35,978 bases of DNA from Thermoplasmatota archaeon (GTDB lineage: Archaea > Thermoplasmatota > E2 > DHVEG-1), in contig JAJISJ010000005.1 of the NCBI GenBank assembly GCA_022848765.1, forward strand, positions 1 to 35,978, read 5' to 3'. Shown piece after piece: positions 19,934-29,154 of this stretch. The notes under the pieces were generated by a model. It saw only the letters and a list, made by a program, of their open reading frames with translations. It was not told where the DNA came from and did no database searches. A program made the translations under genes and the position numbers. Within the stretch, counting starts at the first letter, position 1, and each line of letters opens with the position of its first letter.

Positions 19934-20770
19934 ATGGTGAAATGTTTGAAAATTGATTTATCAATAGATCCAAAAGAAACATCAATTATAATATATGATT
20001 TCATTAAAACATATATAAAAAATTCAGGATGTAAAGGGGTTATAGTTGGATTGTCTGGAGGAATTGATTCTGCAGTTACAGCAATATTATGCAAAAATAT
20101 TCTAGGAAAGAAAAATACAAATTGTGTTTTCTTACCTGACGATGCAACTCCAAAATCAGATATTAAACATATTGATGTTATAGTAAAAAATTTTGATTTA
20201 AATTGTGAAAAAAAAAATATAGATGATTATTTAAAAAATATTGATAGTGTATTTATTAAAAGATCAAATAATTTTGCTTTAGCAAATGTAAAAGCTAGAT
20301 TGCGTATGCTTATAATTTATGAATATGCGAATATGATAAATAATATTGTATGTGGCACATCAAATAAATCTGAATTATTAATTGGTTATTTTACGAAATA
20401 TGGTGATGGTGGAGTAGATATAATGCCAATCGGAGATTTATATAAATCTCAAGTTTTAGAATTAGCAAAATATCTAGAGATACCCAAAGAAATTATTAAT
20501 AAACCTCCCTCAGCTGGATTATTAAAAGATCAAACCGATGAGGGGGAATTAAAAATAAGTTATAAAAATTTGGATTTGATATTAGCTGGTCTTGAGAAAA
20601 AAATTGATTTATTAAAAATTTCAAAAATTGCTAAAGTAAAAATTTCTGATATTCAGCGAATAAAAAATATGAGAATAAAAAGTCAACATAAACGAAGAAG
20701 TCCGCTTATTCTAAAATTAGGATTAAGGACTCCTGGACTTGATTGGCGATCCCCTATACAATTAGGTTAA
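19934..20770 (+). CDS. nadE: NH3-dependent NAD+ synthetase
   Basis: VIVGLSGGIDSAVTAIL PP-loop, CGTSNKSELLIGYFTKYGDGGVDIMPIGDLYKSQV, PPSAGLLKDQTDEGEL. Confidence 0.95.
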   Translation: MVKCLKIDLSIDPKETSIIIYDFIKTYIKNSGCKGVIVGLSGGIDSAVTAILCKNILGKKNTNCVFLPDDATPKSDIKHIDVIVKNFDLNCEKKNIDDYLKNIDSVFIKRSNNFALANVKARLRMLIIYEYANMINNIVCGTSNKSELLIGYFTKYGDGGVDIMPIGDLYKSQVLELAKYLEIPKEIINKPPSAGLLKDQTDEGELKISYKNLDLILAGLEKKIDLLKISKIAKVKISDIQRIKNMRIKSQHKRRSPLILKLGLRTPGLDWRSPIQLG

Positions 20771-20804
20771 TTTTATTTAAATTTAATATCTTTTACTTAT
20801 AATC

Positions 20805-21694
20805 TCATTTGAAAAGAAAAGATTTTCCAGTTAAGGTTTCATAAGCTTCTATATATTTATTTCGTGTTTCTTTTATTACATCTAATGTTAATTCGGGGGG
20901 TTTTGAATTCTTATCCCAACCTGTGTTCGATAAGTAATCTCTAACGTATTGTTTATCATAACTGGGTTGACTTCTACCGGGTTCATATTTGTTCAAAGGC
21001 CAAAAACGAGATGAATCTGGAGTTAGAACTTCATCAACAATAATTATCTTGTCATCAATTTTCCCGAATTCAAATTTTGTGTCAGCAATAATTATTCCTT
21101 TTTTCCTAGCATATTCTGCACCTTTATTATACATTAAAAGAGATAATTCTTTAATTCTTATCGCATCTTTTTTACCAATAATTTTTTCCATTTTTTCATA
21201 TGAAATATTAATATCATGACCAGAATCTTCTTTGGTTGATGGTGTAAATAAAGGGTTATCAAATTTTTCAGATTCTTGCATTCCCTTTTTAAGTTTAATT
21301 CCACATACAGTCTTATCTTTTTGTATGATTTCCATGCTGAACCAGAGATATAACCTCTTACAATACATTCAATCGGAAAAACTTTAGCTTTTTTTACTAT
21401 CATACTTCTTCCAAACAATACATCATTATATTCCCTAATTTTTTCTGGGAATTCATTAACATCTGCTGATATCATGTGGTTTCCAACATCATCATTAAAA
21501 AAATCAAACCAAAATTTAGATATCTGATTTAAGCAAATACCTTTTTGAGGAATAGGTTCTTTTAATACAAAATCAAAAGCAGAGATCCTATCTGTTACAA
21601 TTAGTAGAAGGTTATCTTCTATTCCATATACATCTCTTACCTTTCCCTTTTTGAATATTTTCAATGGTAGATCTGTTTTAGATATAATGCCCAT
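20805..21694 (-). CDS. purC: SAICAR synthetase, interrupted by an apparent -1 nt frameshift near 21318-21322
   Basis: ORF 21158-21694 gives GKVRDVYGIEDNLLLIVTDRISAFDFVL...ECIVRGYISGSAWKSYKK; ORF 20805-21368 continues DKTVCGIKLKKGMQESEKFDNPLFTPSTK...TLTGKSFLFK in another frame. Confidence 0.9.
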
Positions 21695-21706
21695 TATAAT
21701 ATCCTC

Positions 21707-23842
21707 CTATGATACAATTGCACCTTTTTCAACACTTTTATCACTTCTAACAGGTCCTTTTTCGCTTTTTAGGATTTTATTTTTATAGATTATTTGCTGT
21801 TTTTCATCTACTTTCATTTTTATCTCTTTGAATTTTTCAAATTCAACAATATCATCTGGATTATATGTAATCCCTTCAATAAATATTCGTGAACCAGGAT
21901 TTGAATCATTAGGGTTTAATAATGATACAATTCCTGAAGAATCAGTTGCAGCAAGTAGCATTCCATTTGATTTTATACCTCTAATTTTTGCAGGTTTAAG
22001 ATTTGTTATTATTATTATATTTTTCCCCATAATTTCTTCTTTTGAATAATATTGTTTGATGCCAGCAACAATCACTCTTTTTCCAAGGTCACCTAAATCA
22101 ATTTGTAAAATTAATAACTTATCAGCATCTGGATGCTCTTTGACATCAATTACTTTTGCTACACGTAAATCAATATTTGAAAATAAATCTTCTTCGATCA
22201 TACCTTCCTCAATTGATAATTTATCAAATAATGTTTTCGGTTTTTCCAAATTAAAACCAACATTTAAATGTGATAGAGCTTCATCCCAGTTTAAATCTTC
22301 AATATTATTATCATAACCTAACATTCTCCATATCTTTTGTGATGAAAATGGTAAATAAGGTGTCATAAATACTGCTAAAGCATTTACAATGTTTAAACAA
22401 ATATTTAGAATTGTACCGCATTTTTCTTCATCTGATTTAATTAGTTTCCAAGGTTGTTTTTGATCAAAATAATAGTTGCCGTGTTGAGCTAAACTCATTG
22501 CAATCTTTAAACCCTTTTTGAAATTACAATTATTCAATGCTTTTTTCAATTCAATAGATGTTTCCTTTATTTTATCTAATGTGTTGTTATCAAGCTCATC
22601 GAGATCAAATCTTTTTGGAATTATTCCAAAATTTTTATACGAAAAAGTGAAAACTCTATGGATAAAATTACCATATGTTCCAACTAATTCATCATTATTT
22701 TTGATAATAAAATCATTCCAAGACCAGTTACTATCTTTATTTTCTGGCATGTTTATTGATAAATAATATCTAATAGAATCAACATCATATTTTTTTAAAA
22801 CTTCTGGAACCCAAACCCCAAAACCTTTGCTTTTTGAAAATTGTTCACCTTTTATCTTTAAATATTCATTTGCAGGAATATCATAAGGTAAATTTAAAGA
22901 ATCATCATATCCCATTATAATTGAAGGCCAGATCAATGTATGGAATGGTATATTATCCTTAGCTAGAAAGTAATAATGTTTTGCTTTTGTGTTTTTCCAC
23001 CAATTGATCCAATTATTGGGATCACCGGAATTATTAGACCACTCTTTACTTGCTGAAAGATACCCTATTACAGCATCAAACCAAACGTAAATTCTTTTTT
23101 CTTCAAAACCTGTTATCGGAACTTCAATTCCCCAATTTATATCTCTTGTTATTGCTCTATCATGCAAACCTTCATTTAACCAATTTTGAGTAAATTTAAA
23201 TACACTAGATTTCCAATGTTTTTTATCTTTAATCCAACTTTTCAATTTTTCTTCAAATTTACTTAACGCAAAAAATAAATGATCACTCGATCGAATTTCA
23301 GGTGTATGGCCACATATTTTACATCTAACATCTAACAATTCATTAGGGTCATGTATATTTCCACATTCATCACATTGGTCACCTCTAGCTTTTTCATGAA
23401 AACAATTATGGCATGTTCCTTCAATATATCTATCTGGTAAAAATCTATTACAATTTTTACAGAAATAGGCTTCAACAGTTTCATTATAAATATATTCCTT
23501 ATCATATAAAACTCTGAATATCTCTTGAACTACCAATTTATGATTATCTTTTGTCGTTCGAGTAAAAAGATCAAAAGATATTCCAAATTGCTTCATATTT
23601 TCTATATGTTCATTATGATAACGATCTACTATATTTTTTGGATTTGTTTTTTCATTTTCAGCAGAAATTGTAATCGGAGTTCCATGTTCATCGCTACCTG
23701 AAACCATTAAAACTTTTTTATCGTTCATTCTGCAAAATCTGGCAAAAATATCTGCCGGTAGATAACATCCAGCAATATGTCCAAGATGTAATGAACCATT
23801 TGCATATGGCCAGGCAACTCCGATGAATATTCTATCTTTCAT
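21707..23842 (-). CDS. metG: Methionyl-tRNA synthetase with C-terminal tRNA-binding domain
   Basis: PYANGSLHLGHIAG, four CxxC zinc knuckles, KGEQFSKSKGFGVW, C-terminal DLRVAKVIDVKEHPDADKLLILQIDLG. Confidence 0.96.
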   Translation of the reverse strand: MKDRIFIGVAWPYANGSLHLGHIAGCYLPADIFARFCRMNDKKVLMVSGSDEHGTPITISAENEKTNPKNIVDRYHNEHIENMKQFGISFDLFTRTTKDNHKLVVQEIFRVLYDKEYIYNETVEAYFCKNCNRFLPDRYIEGTCHNCFHEKARGDQCDECGNIHDPNELLDVRCKICGHTPEIRSSDHLFFALSKFEEKLKSWIKDKKHWKSSVFKFTQNWLNEGLHDRAITRDINWGIEVPITGFEEKRIYVWFDAVIGYLSASKEWSNNSGDPNNWINWWKNTKAKHYYFLAKDNIPFHTLIWPSIIMGYDDSLNLPYDIPANEYLKIKGEQFSKSKGFGVWVPEVLKKYDVDSIRYYLSINMPENKDSNWSWNDFIIKNNDELVGTYGNFIHRVFTFSYKNFGIIPKRFDLDELDNNTLDKIKETSIELKKALNNCNFKKGLKIAMSLAQHGNYYFDQKQPWKLIKSDEEKCGTILNICLNIVNALAVFMTPYLPFSSQKIWRMLGYDNNIEDLNWDEALSHLNVGFNLEKPKTLFDKLSIEEGMIEEDLFSNIDLRVAKVIDVKEHPDADKLLILQIDLGDLGKRVIVAGIKQYYSKEEIMGKNIIIITNLKPAKIRGIKSNGMLLAATDSSGIVSLLNPNDSNPGSRIFIEGITYNPDDIVEFEKFKEIKMKVDEKQQIIYKNKILKSEKGPVRSDKSVEKGAIVS

Positions 23843-24095
23843 GAAAAATCACAACATCGTATATTAGCACAACATTTAAATATGGCGCAAGTTTAATATA
23901 GTTTAATAAAATCTTAAAATAAATAACGAAAAGTAGCACTTATTAAATGTTACATAATTGATAATTAATTTAATTTAACCGATTCAAAATATTAATTTAA
24001 AAAATCATAAGTAAGATTGATTTGCCACCTATTATTTGCTAAAGGCGGATGAAGGTGCTATTTTTCATTAAAATAAAAATTGAGGTGATTAACAA

Positions 24096-25328
24096 ATGGT
24101 AATTGATCCAGCAACAACAAAATATTTAATAAAAGCTACAATCAAGGCAGATGGCGTAATTGAAAAATCTGATGTTGTCGGTGCAATTTTTGGTCAAACA
24201 GAAGGCCTTCTTGGAACTGAATTAGATTTAAGGGAATTACAACGTTCTGCTAGAGTAGGTAGAATTGAAGTTGAATTAGAATCAAAAAATGGAAAAAGCA
24301 CAGGGACAATAACCTTGCCAACATCTTTAGATAAAGTTGAAACAGTAATTCTTGCAGCAGCTTTTGAAAGTATTGATAGAGTAGGGCCATGTAAGGCAAC
24401 AATTTCGTCAGATGAAGTTGAAGATGTAAGAGTTGTTAGAAGAAAACAAGTTATTGAAAGGGCAAAGCAATTATTAAATAAGGTTATTGAAAATGGAAAA
24501 ATTGAGGGAGCAAGTATTGCAGATAACGTCCGACAATCAGTGCAAATAGAAGAAATAACTAACTTTGGCCCCGATCATTGTCCTTCAGGTCCAAATATTG
24601 ATAAAAGCGATGCAATAATCATAGTTGAGGGGCGTAGAGATGTTCTTAATCTTTTAAAGTATGGTATTAAAAATGTGATAGCAGTAGGCGGAACTAACAT
24701 ACCGAAAACAGTAATTGAATTGACAAAGGAAAGAATATCAACAGCTTTTGTAGATGGAGATAGAGGTGGAGAATTAATTTTAAAAGAACTATTACAAACA
24801 GCAGATGTCGATTTTGTTGCCCGTGCACCGCAAACACGAGAAGTTGAGGAGATACCTCAAAAATTGGTTATGAAATCTTTGAAAAATAAGATACCAGCAG
24901 AACAATATGCTGAAATGTATGATATAAAATTTGGAAAAGATGAAGATAAAGAAGAATCTAATTTCAAACAAAAAAACGAGCAAAAAAAGAAGGAAGTACC
25001 TAAAGTATCAAAACAAGAAAAAGAGGAAGTTAAAATCGATAAAACTAAACATTATTTTTCAATATTGGATGAGGTATCAGGATCTCTAAAAGCGGTTTTA
25101 CTTGATAAAAATGATACTGAGATAAAAAAAATTCCAGTAAGAGAACTGACTGATGAGTTAAAGAAAAGTAAAAACATTACAACTGTTGTTTTTGATGGTA
25201 TTATCACTCAAAGATTACTTGATATCGCAAATATAAAAAATATTACGAAAATAGTTGGAATGAAGTTGGGAAATGTTGTAAAAAAACCAAAATCTGTTAA
25301 AATTCTGACACGAAAAGATATGTCTTAA
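24096..25328 (+). CDS. dnaG: Archaeal DnaG-type primase
   Basis: YLIKATIKADGVIEKSDVVGAIFGQTEGLLG, Toprim IIVEGRRDVLNLL and FVDGDRGGELI. Confidence 0.95.
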   Translation: MVIDPATTKYLIKATIKADGVIEKSDVVGAIFGQTEGLLGTELDLRELQRSARVGRIEVELESKNGKSTGTITLPTSLDKVETVILAAAFESIDRVGPCKATISSDEVEDVRVVRRKQVIERAKQLLNKVIENGKIEGASIADNVRQSVQIEEITNFGPDHCPSGPNIDKSDAIIIVEGRRDVLNLLKYGIKNVIAVGGTNIPKTVIELTKERISTAFVDGDRGGELILKELLQTADVDFVARAPQTREVEEIPQKLVMKSLKNKIPAEQYAEMYDIKFGKDEDKEESNFKQKNEQKKKEVPKVSKQEKEEVKIDKTKHYFSILDEVSGSLKAVLLDKNDTEIKKIPVRELTDELKKSKNITTVVFDGIITQRLLDIANIKNITKIVGMKLGNVVKKPKSVKILTRKDMS

Positions 25329-25460
25329 AATAATGTAAAATTCTACAAAATTGATACAACTATTATTTAATTAGTTTTAATACTATTTAAATGCTGTATA
25401 GAAAATCATAAAAACCCTCTTTATTATTTCATTTTATTATTTTGATGGTGGAAAATTATA

Positions 25461-25769
25461 ATGCAAAAAGATGAGCTTATTCAATTACATACATTCTTAC
25501 TTCAACTAAAAACACATCTGGAGGACATGGTTGAAAATGACGGTTCAAAAGGTTTTATTTCTTATGAGAAATTAGATATAACTCCATATCAGGTATATAA
25601 ATCAAAGAGAGAACACAAGTTGGCTGTATTTACTTTAAGTAAAGGTATAGCGGATCTTTTAACTAATAATGATTGTCCCGGATTAAATAAAATTTCTAGT
25701 AGATTAGATCAAATGTCTGAAAGATTTAAAACAAATAGAGAAAAAAAAATATTTCAATTAGAGTACTAA
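25461..25769 (+). CDS. UPF0058 family archaeal protein
   Basis: 102 aa; MQKDELIQLHTFLLQLKTHLE...YEKLDITPYQVYKSKREHKLAVFTLSKGIADLL. Confidence 0.8.
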   Translation: MQKDELIQLHTFLLQLKTHLEDMVENDGSKGFISYEKLDITPYQVYKSKREHKLAVFTLSKGIADLLTNNDCPGLNKISSRLDQMSERFKTNREKKIFQLEY

Positions 25770-26195
25770 TTTCATAATAAAAGCATCATCTTTATTTTCA
25801 TAAAAAGTTTTTATAATATCTACAATTTCAAAACCATATTTTTTATAAAATTTAATAGCATTATAATTTTTTGTACTTACTTCCAATTCTACTTTTTTTA
25901 TGTTTTGCAGAGTTATTTCTCTCAAGAAACTCAATAATAACTTGCTACCAATGCCCTGATTCTGATATGTATTAGATACAGATAACATTAAAATTTTTGC
26001 AATTTCATGACTTAATTTTATTCCTACTAAAAAACCAACAATTTTATGATGAATCTCGCATACCCAAAATCCTTTTGGAAAGGTTTCATAAAAATAATTA
26101 AACAAGTTTGGATTATATCTTTCGGTTAAATTCTCTGATGATAATCTAATTACTGAAAACATATCGTTTGTACTAAATTTTCTAACAGTAAACAC
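25758..26195 (-). CDS. GNAT family N-acetyltransferase (RimI-like)
   Basis: ILMLSVSNTYQNQGIGSKLLLSFLREI...VELEVSTKNYNAIKFYKKYGFEIV. Confidence 0.85.
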   Translation of the reverse strand: MFTVRKFSTNDMFSVIRLSSENLTERYNPNLFNYFYETFPKGFWVCEIHHKIVGFLVGIKLSHEIAKILMLSVSNTYQNQGIGSKLLLSFLREITLQNIKKVELEVSTKNYNAIKFYKKYGFEIVDIIKTFYENKDDAFIMKLVL

Positions 26196-26238
26196 AAAAT
26201 GTAAACTGAAAACATAATTTAAAGTTTTAATGTTATTT

Positions 26239-26433
26239 TTATTTGTATGGTAAAAAATCTTTACCTAGTAACTCTCTTGCAATAATTATTTTCATAATAT
26301 TCATGGTACCCTCAGCTCCAATTGAATAAGATCTGACTCCCTTTATACCCATTTCAATGAGGTATTCTTTGGTATAACCTATTGCTCCAAGCCAATCAGC
26401 TACTTCGTTAATTATTTCAAATGAATAATAATT
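26239..26433 (-). pseudogene. C-terminal remnant of an acyl-CoA dehydrogenase
   Basis: Minus-strand translation: ...SFEIINEVADWLGAIGYTKEYLIEMGIKGVRSYSIGAEGTMNIMKIIIARELLGKDFLPYK*, resembling the acyl-CoA dehydrogenase C-terminus (GGxGYxxEYxxE...YxGTxxIxxxxIARxLL); in-frame stop at 26434-26436 and no upstream domain. Confidence 0.6.
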
Positions 26434-26468
26434 TTACTTAATGAAGGCTTATGTCATTTTAAATTTTT

Positions 26469-27515
26469 TTATAGATATGTTTTAAAATTTGTAATTAATA
26501 AAACAACTATTGGAACACAAATGATAGTTGACCATGAAACTGATAAAGCTGTAACTCTCTTATTTATTCCATAAGGTACAAGAAACATATTTGTACTCGT
26601 AATTGGTAGTATTGAATTTATTATAATTACAGCAAACCATTCACTTGATATTAAATTTAATTTTAGTAATATGATGAAAATGGAAAATGTAAAAAATGGG
26701 GTAATAAATATTGTTATGAAAAATATATGTCGAACCCATAGCCAATGATTTAGATTTTTTTTGGATTTAATATTAAATAATTTTTTTATTTCACCTTTTT
26801 TTAAATCATTTGGATTTATACTTGCACCAACATAATATAATGCTGCAGGTATAGTGAGTGCTGTTATAAATTTGAAAAATATTCCAAAATCACCTAAATC
26901 AGCTAGGTAAATTCGCGTTGAACTGTGTAAAGCAATTGATGAAAAAGCAAATAATAAGAGATACCATGGAAATAATTTTAGATGCCAGGGTAAAGCCTGA
27001 ACTTTGGTCGATTTTTCTTTATTATGTAAATGAGCTAATATGTAAGGTATTATTGCAAATAAAAAAATTGCTCCAATGCTCATATAGATTGCAGCAGGAA
27101 TTTGCCATTCTGAAATTGCTAGCATTGCACCTCCTACAAATGCTGAACTTCTGCCTTGATTTGTTAATAATGTTTTAATGTAGTTTCTTTTATTTTCCTC
27201 TTTTATCTTCATTTTATTTACATTAATTTTTGCATAAATAAATGAAATAAAATACATAAAGCTAATAATTAAAAAACAAATTAAAGAGAACTTAATTTCA
27301 TTTTCACCAAAATCAACATCCAAAAAAATTCTAAATAATAATAAAGGTATAAAAACGAATAATAAAACCAAACCTATTTTTTTCATAACGAAATCCACTT
27401 TTGAAGTACCAAATATTTTGGATAGAATAATTGTAAAAATATAACCTACTAGAATCCATGGGAGTGTCCATAAACCAGTAATATAAGGTAAAATTGTGTT
27501 AATTGTTTCTATCAT
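26469..27515 (-). CDS. AEC-family-like permease (auxin efflux carrier type)
   Basis: 348 aa, about 10 hydrophobic segments, TIPAALYYVGASINP motif typical of AEC permeases. Confidence 0.65.
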   Translation of the reverse strand: MIETINTILPYITGLWTLPWILVGYIFTIILSKIFGTSKVDFVMKKIGLVLLFVFIPLLLFRIFLDVDFGENEIKFSLICFLIISFMYFISFIYAKINVNKMKIKEENKRNYIKTLLTNQGRSSAFVGGAMLAISEWQIPAAIYMSIGAIFLFAIIPYILAHLHNKEKSTKVQALPWHLKLFPWYLLLFAFSSIALHSSTRIYLADLGDFGIFFKFITALTIPAALYYVGASINPNDLKKGEIKKLFNIKSKKNLNHWLWVRHIFFITIFITPFFTFSIFIILLKLNLISSEWFAVIIINSILPITSTNMFLVPYGINKRVTALSVSWSTIICVPIVVLLITNFKTYL

Positions 27516-27538
27516 TCGTTTTTATCCCTTTTTTTTTT

Positions 27539-28831
27539 TTATCTTTGAATTATCCTCTTTGCTTTTCCAGTACTACGTGGAATACTTTTTGGTTGAATTG
27601 CCTTAACAGGAACATTTAAATTTAATATTGTAAATATTTCTTCTTCAGCTTGTTTTTCTAAGTCGTCAAGATGACCTTCTCTGTATCTTTCTTCAGTTGG
27701 TTCAACTTCTATTGTTAACATTGTAATATTTCCTTTTTTTGTTTTAATAATTTGATAGTTGTCGCTCATGCCATTAACTTTCATTAAAGCATCTTCAATT
27801 TGTGAAGGAAAAACAATAACTCCCTTAACTTTCATCATATCATCACTTCTTCCAATAATTCTTGATTGAATTGGAAGAGTTCTACCACAATTACATTTAT
27901 TTTCTTTATATACTGCTAAATCTCTTGTTCGAAATCTTAACATAGGAAAAGCTTCTTTTGTTAAAGTAGTAAATACTAATTCTCCTTCTTCACCCGGGTT
28001 TAATGTTTCAGTTGTATCTGGATCAATAATCTCACACAAAAAATGATCTGCATTTATATGTAATTTTTTTTCTTCACATTCAGATACTATACCAGGTCCA
28101 ATTATTTCAGTTAATCCATAGTGTTCATGGGCTATAATTCCCCATCGTTTTTCAATATTTTTTCTCATTTCTTCACTCCAAGCTTCAGCACCAAAACACC
28201 CAATTTTTAAATTAAAATCATTTATTGGGTCATAACCCATCTCCTCTGCAATTTCAGCAATATACATAGAATATGATGGAGTACAAGCTAATGATGTCGA
28301 AGAAAAATCTTTCATTATATTTATTTGTCTTCTTGTATTACCTGAACTAATAGTTATTACCATTGAGCCAATCTTTTCAGCACCTTTTTCAAAACCATGG
28401 GCACCAGTGAAAAGACCATATCCGTAAGAATTTTGAAGACGATCATTTTTTCTAATACCATTTGCCCATAACGATCGAGCCATAACTTCACCCCATAAAT
28501 CAACATCATTATTGGTATATGGCCCAACAACAGGTTTTCCAGTTGTACCTGAAGATGCATGAACTTCGACTATTTCGTCGATTTCTGTACAAACCAGATC
28601 AAAAGGATAAAATTCCCTTAAATCCTGTTTAGTTAAAAAAGGTAGTTTTTCAATATCATTTAATTTTTTCAAATCATATGGTTTAAAATCCAATTCTTTT
28701 AATTTATCATGATAAATTTTGTTATTTTTATATATGTATAAAATCATATTTTTTAATCTCTTCAATTGTAAATCTTTTAATTCATCCAAAGGTTTTGTTT
28801 CGATTTCTTTATCCCAGTATTTTTTTATCAT
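27539..28831 (-). CDS. paaK: Phenylacetate-CoA ligase-like protein
   Basis: VHASSGTTGKPVVGPYTNNDVDLWGEVMARSLW, HEHYGLTEIIGPGIVSEC, LRFRTRDLAVY, RIIGRSDDMMKVKGVIVFPSQIE. Confidence 0.88.
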   Translation of the reverse strand: MIKKYWDKEIETKPLDELKDLQLKRLKNMILYIYKNNKIYHDKLKELDFKPYDLKKLNDIEKLPFLTKQDLREFYPFDLVCTEIDEIVEVHASSGTTGKPVVGPYTNNDVDLWGEVMARSLWANGIRKNDRLQNSYGYGLFTGAHGFEKGAEKIGSMVITISSGNTRRQINIMKDFSSTSLACTPSYSMYIAEIAEEMGYDPINDFNLKIGCFGAEAWSEEMRKNIEKRWGIIAHEHYGLTEIIGPGIVSECEEKKLHINADHFLCEIIDPDTTETLNPGEEGELVFTTLTKEAFPMLRFRTRDLAVYKENKCNCGRTLPIQSRIIGRSDDMMKVKGVIVFPSQIEDALMKVNGMSDNYQIIKTKKGNITMLTIEVEPTEERYREGHLDDLEKQAEEEIFTILNLNVPVKAIQPKSIPRSTGKAKRIIQR

Positions 28832-28979
28832 AATGTTTCTCCCAAATCCTGCTAAATGAAATATTTAATTATAATAATTTCGGGATTTTTCTTTTATTGA
28901 TTTTTAAGAAAGATTAAAATTATATTAACTGTTTCCCAGGTTAAAATTAATATTATTAGTACATTGGAGGAGGAAATTA

Positions 28980-29153
28980 ATGGCATTGATACTAGGAATG
29001 GATTTTTTTGTATTCATTGCTTGGATTGGAACAATCTTGGCTGCAATATTTTGTGTAATATATGGTATTTATTATGAATATATAAAAAAATCAAATAATG
29101 ATAAAGATAACTCCTCAAAAAGTATTAATAAAAACAAAAAGGAGGTACAATAA
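28980..29153 (+). CDS. Small (57 aa) symporter accessory-like membrane protein, not in the supplied ORF track
   Basis: MALILGMDFFVFIAWIGTILAAIFCVIYGIYYEYIKKSNNDKDNSSKSINKNKKEVQ*; RBS GGAGGAGG upstream; stop 1 nt before the symporter ATG. Confidence 0.75.
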   Translation: MALILGMDFFVFIAWIGTILAAIFCVIYGIYYEYIKKSNNDKDNSSKSINKNKKEVQ

Positions 29154-29154
29154 T

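Noticed and set aside
29098-29154. N-terminal extension MIKITPQKVLIKTKRRYNN of the symporter ORF
   Set aside because: Overlaps the small accessory ORF in another frame; a GGAGG RBS sits before the ATG at 29155, which begins a typical SSS N-terminus.
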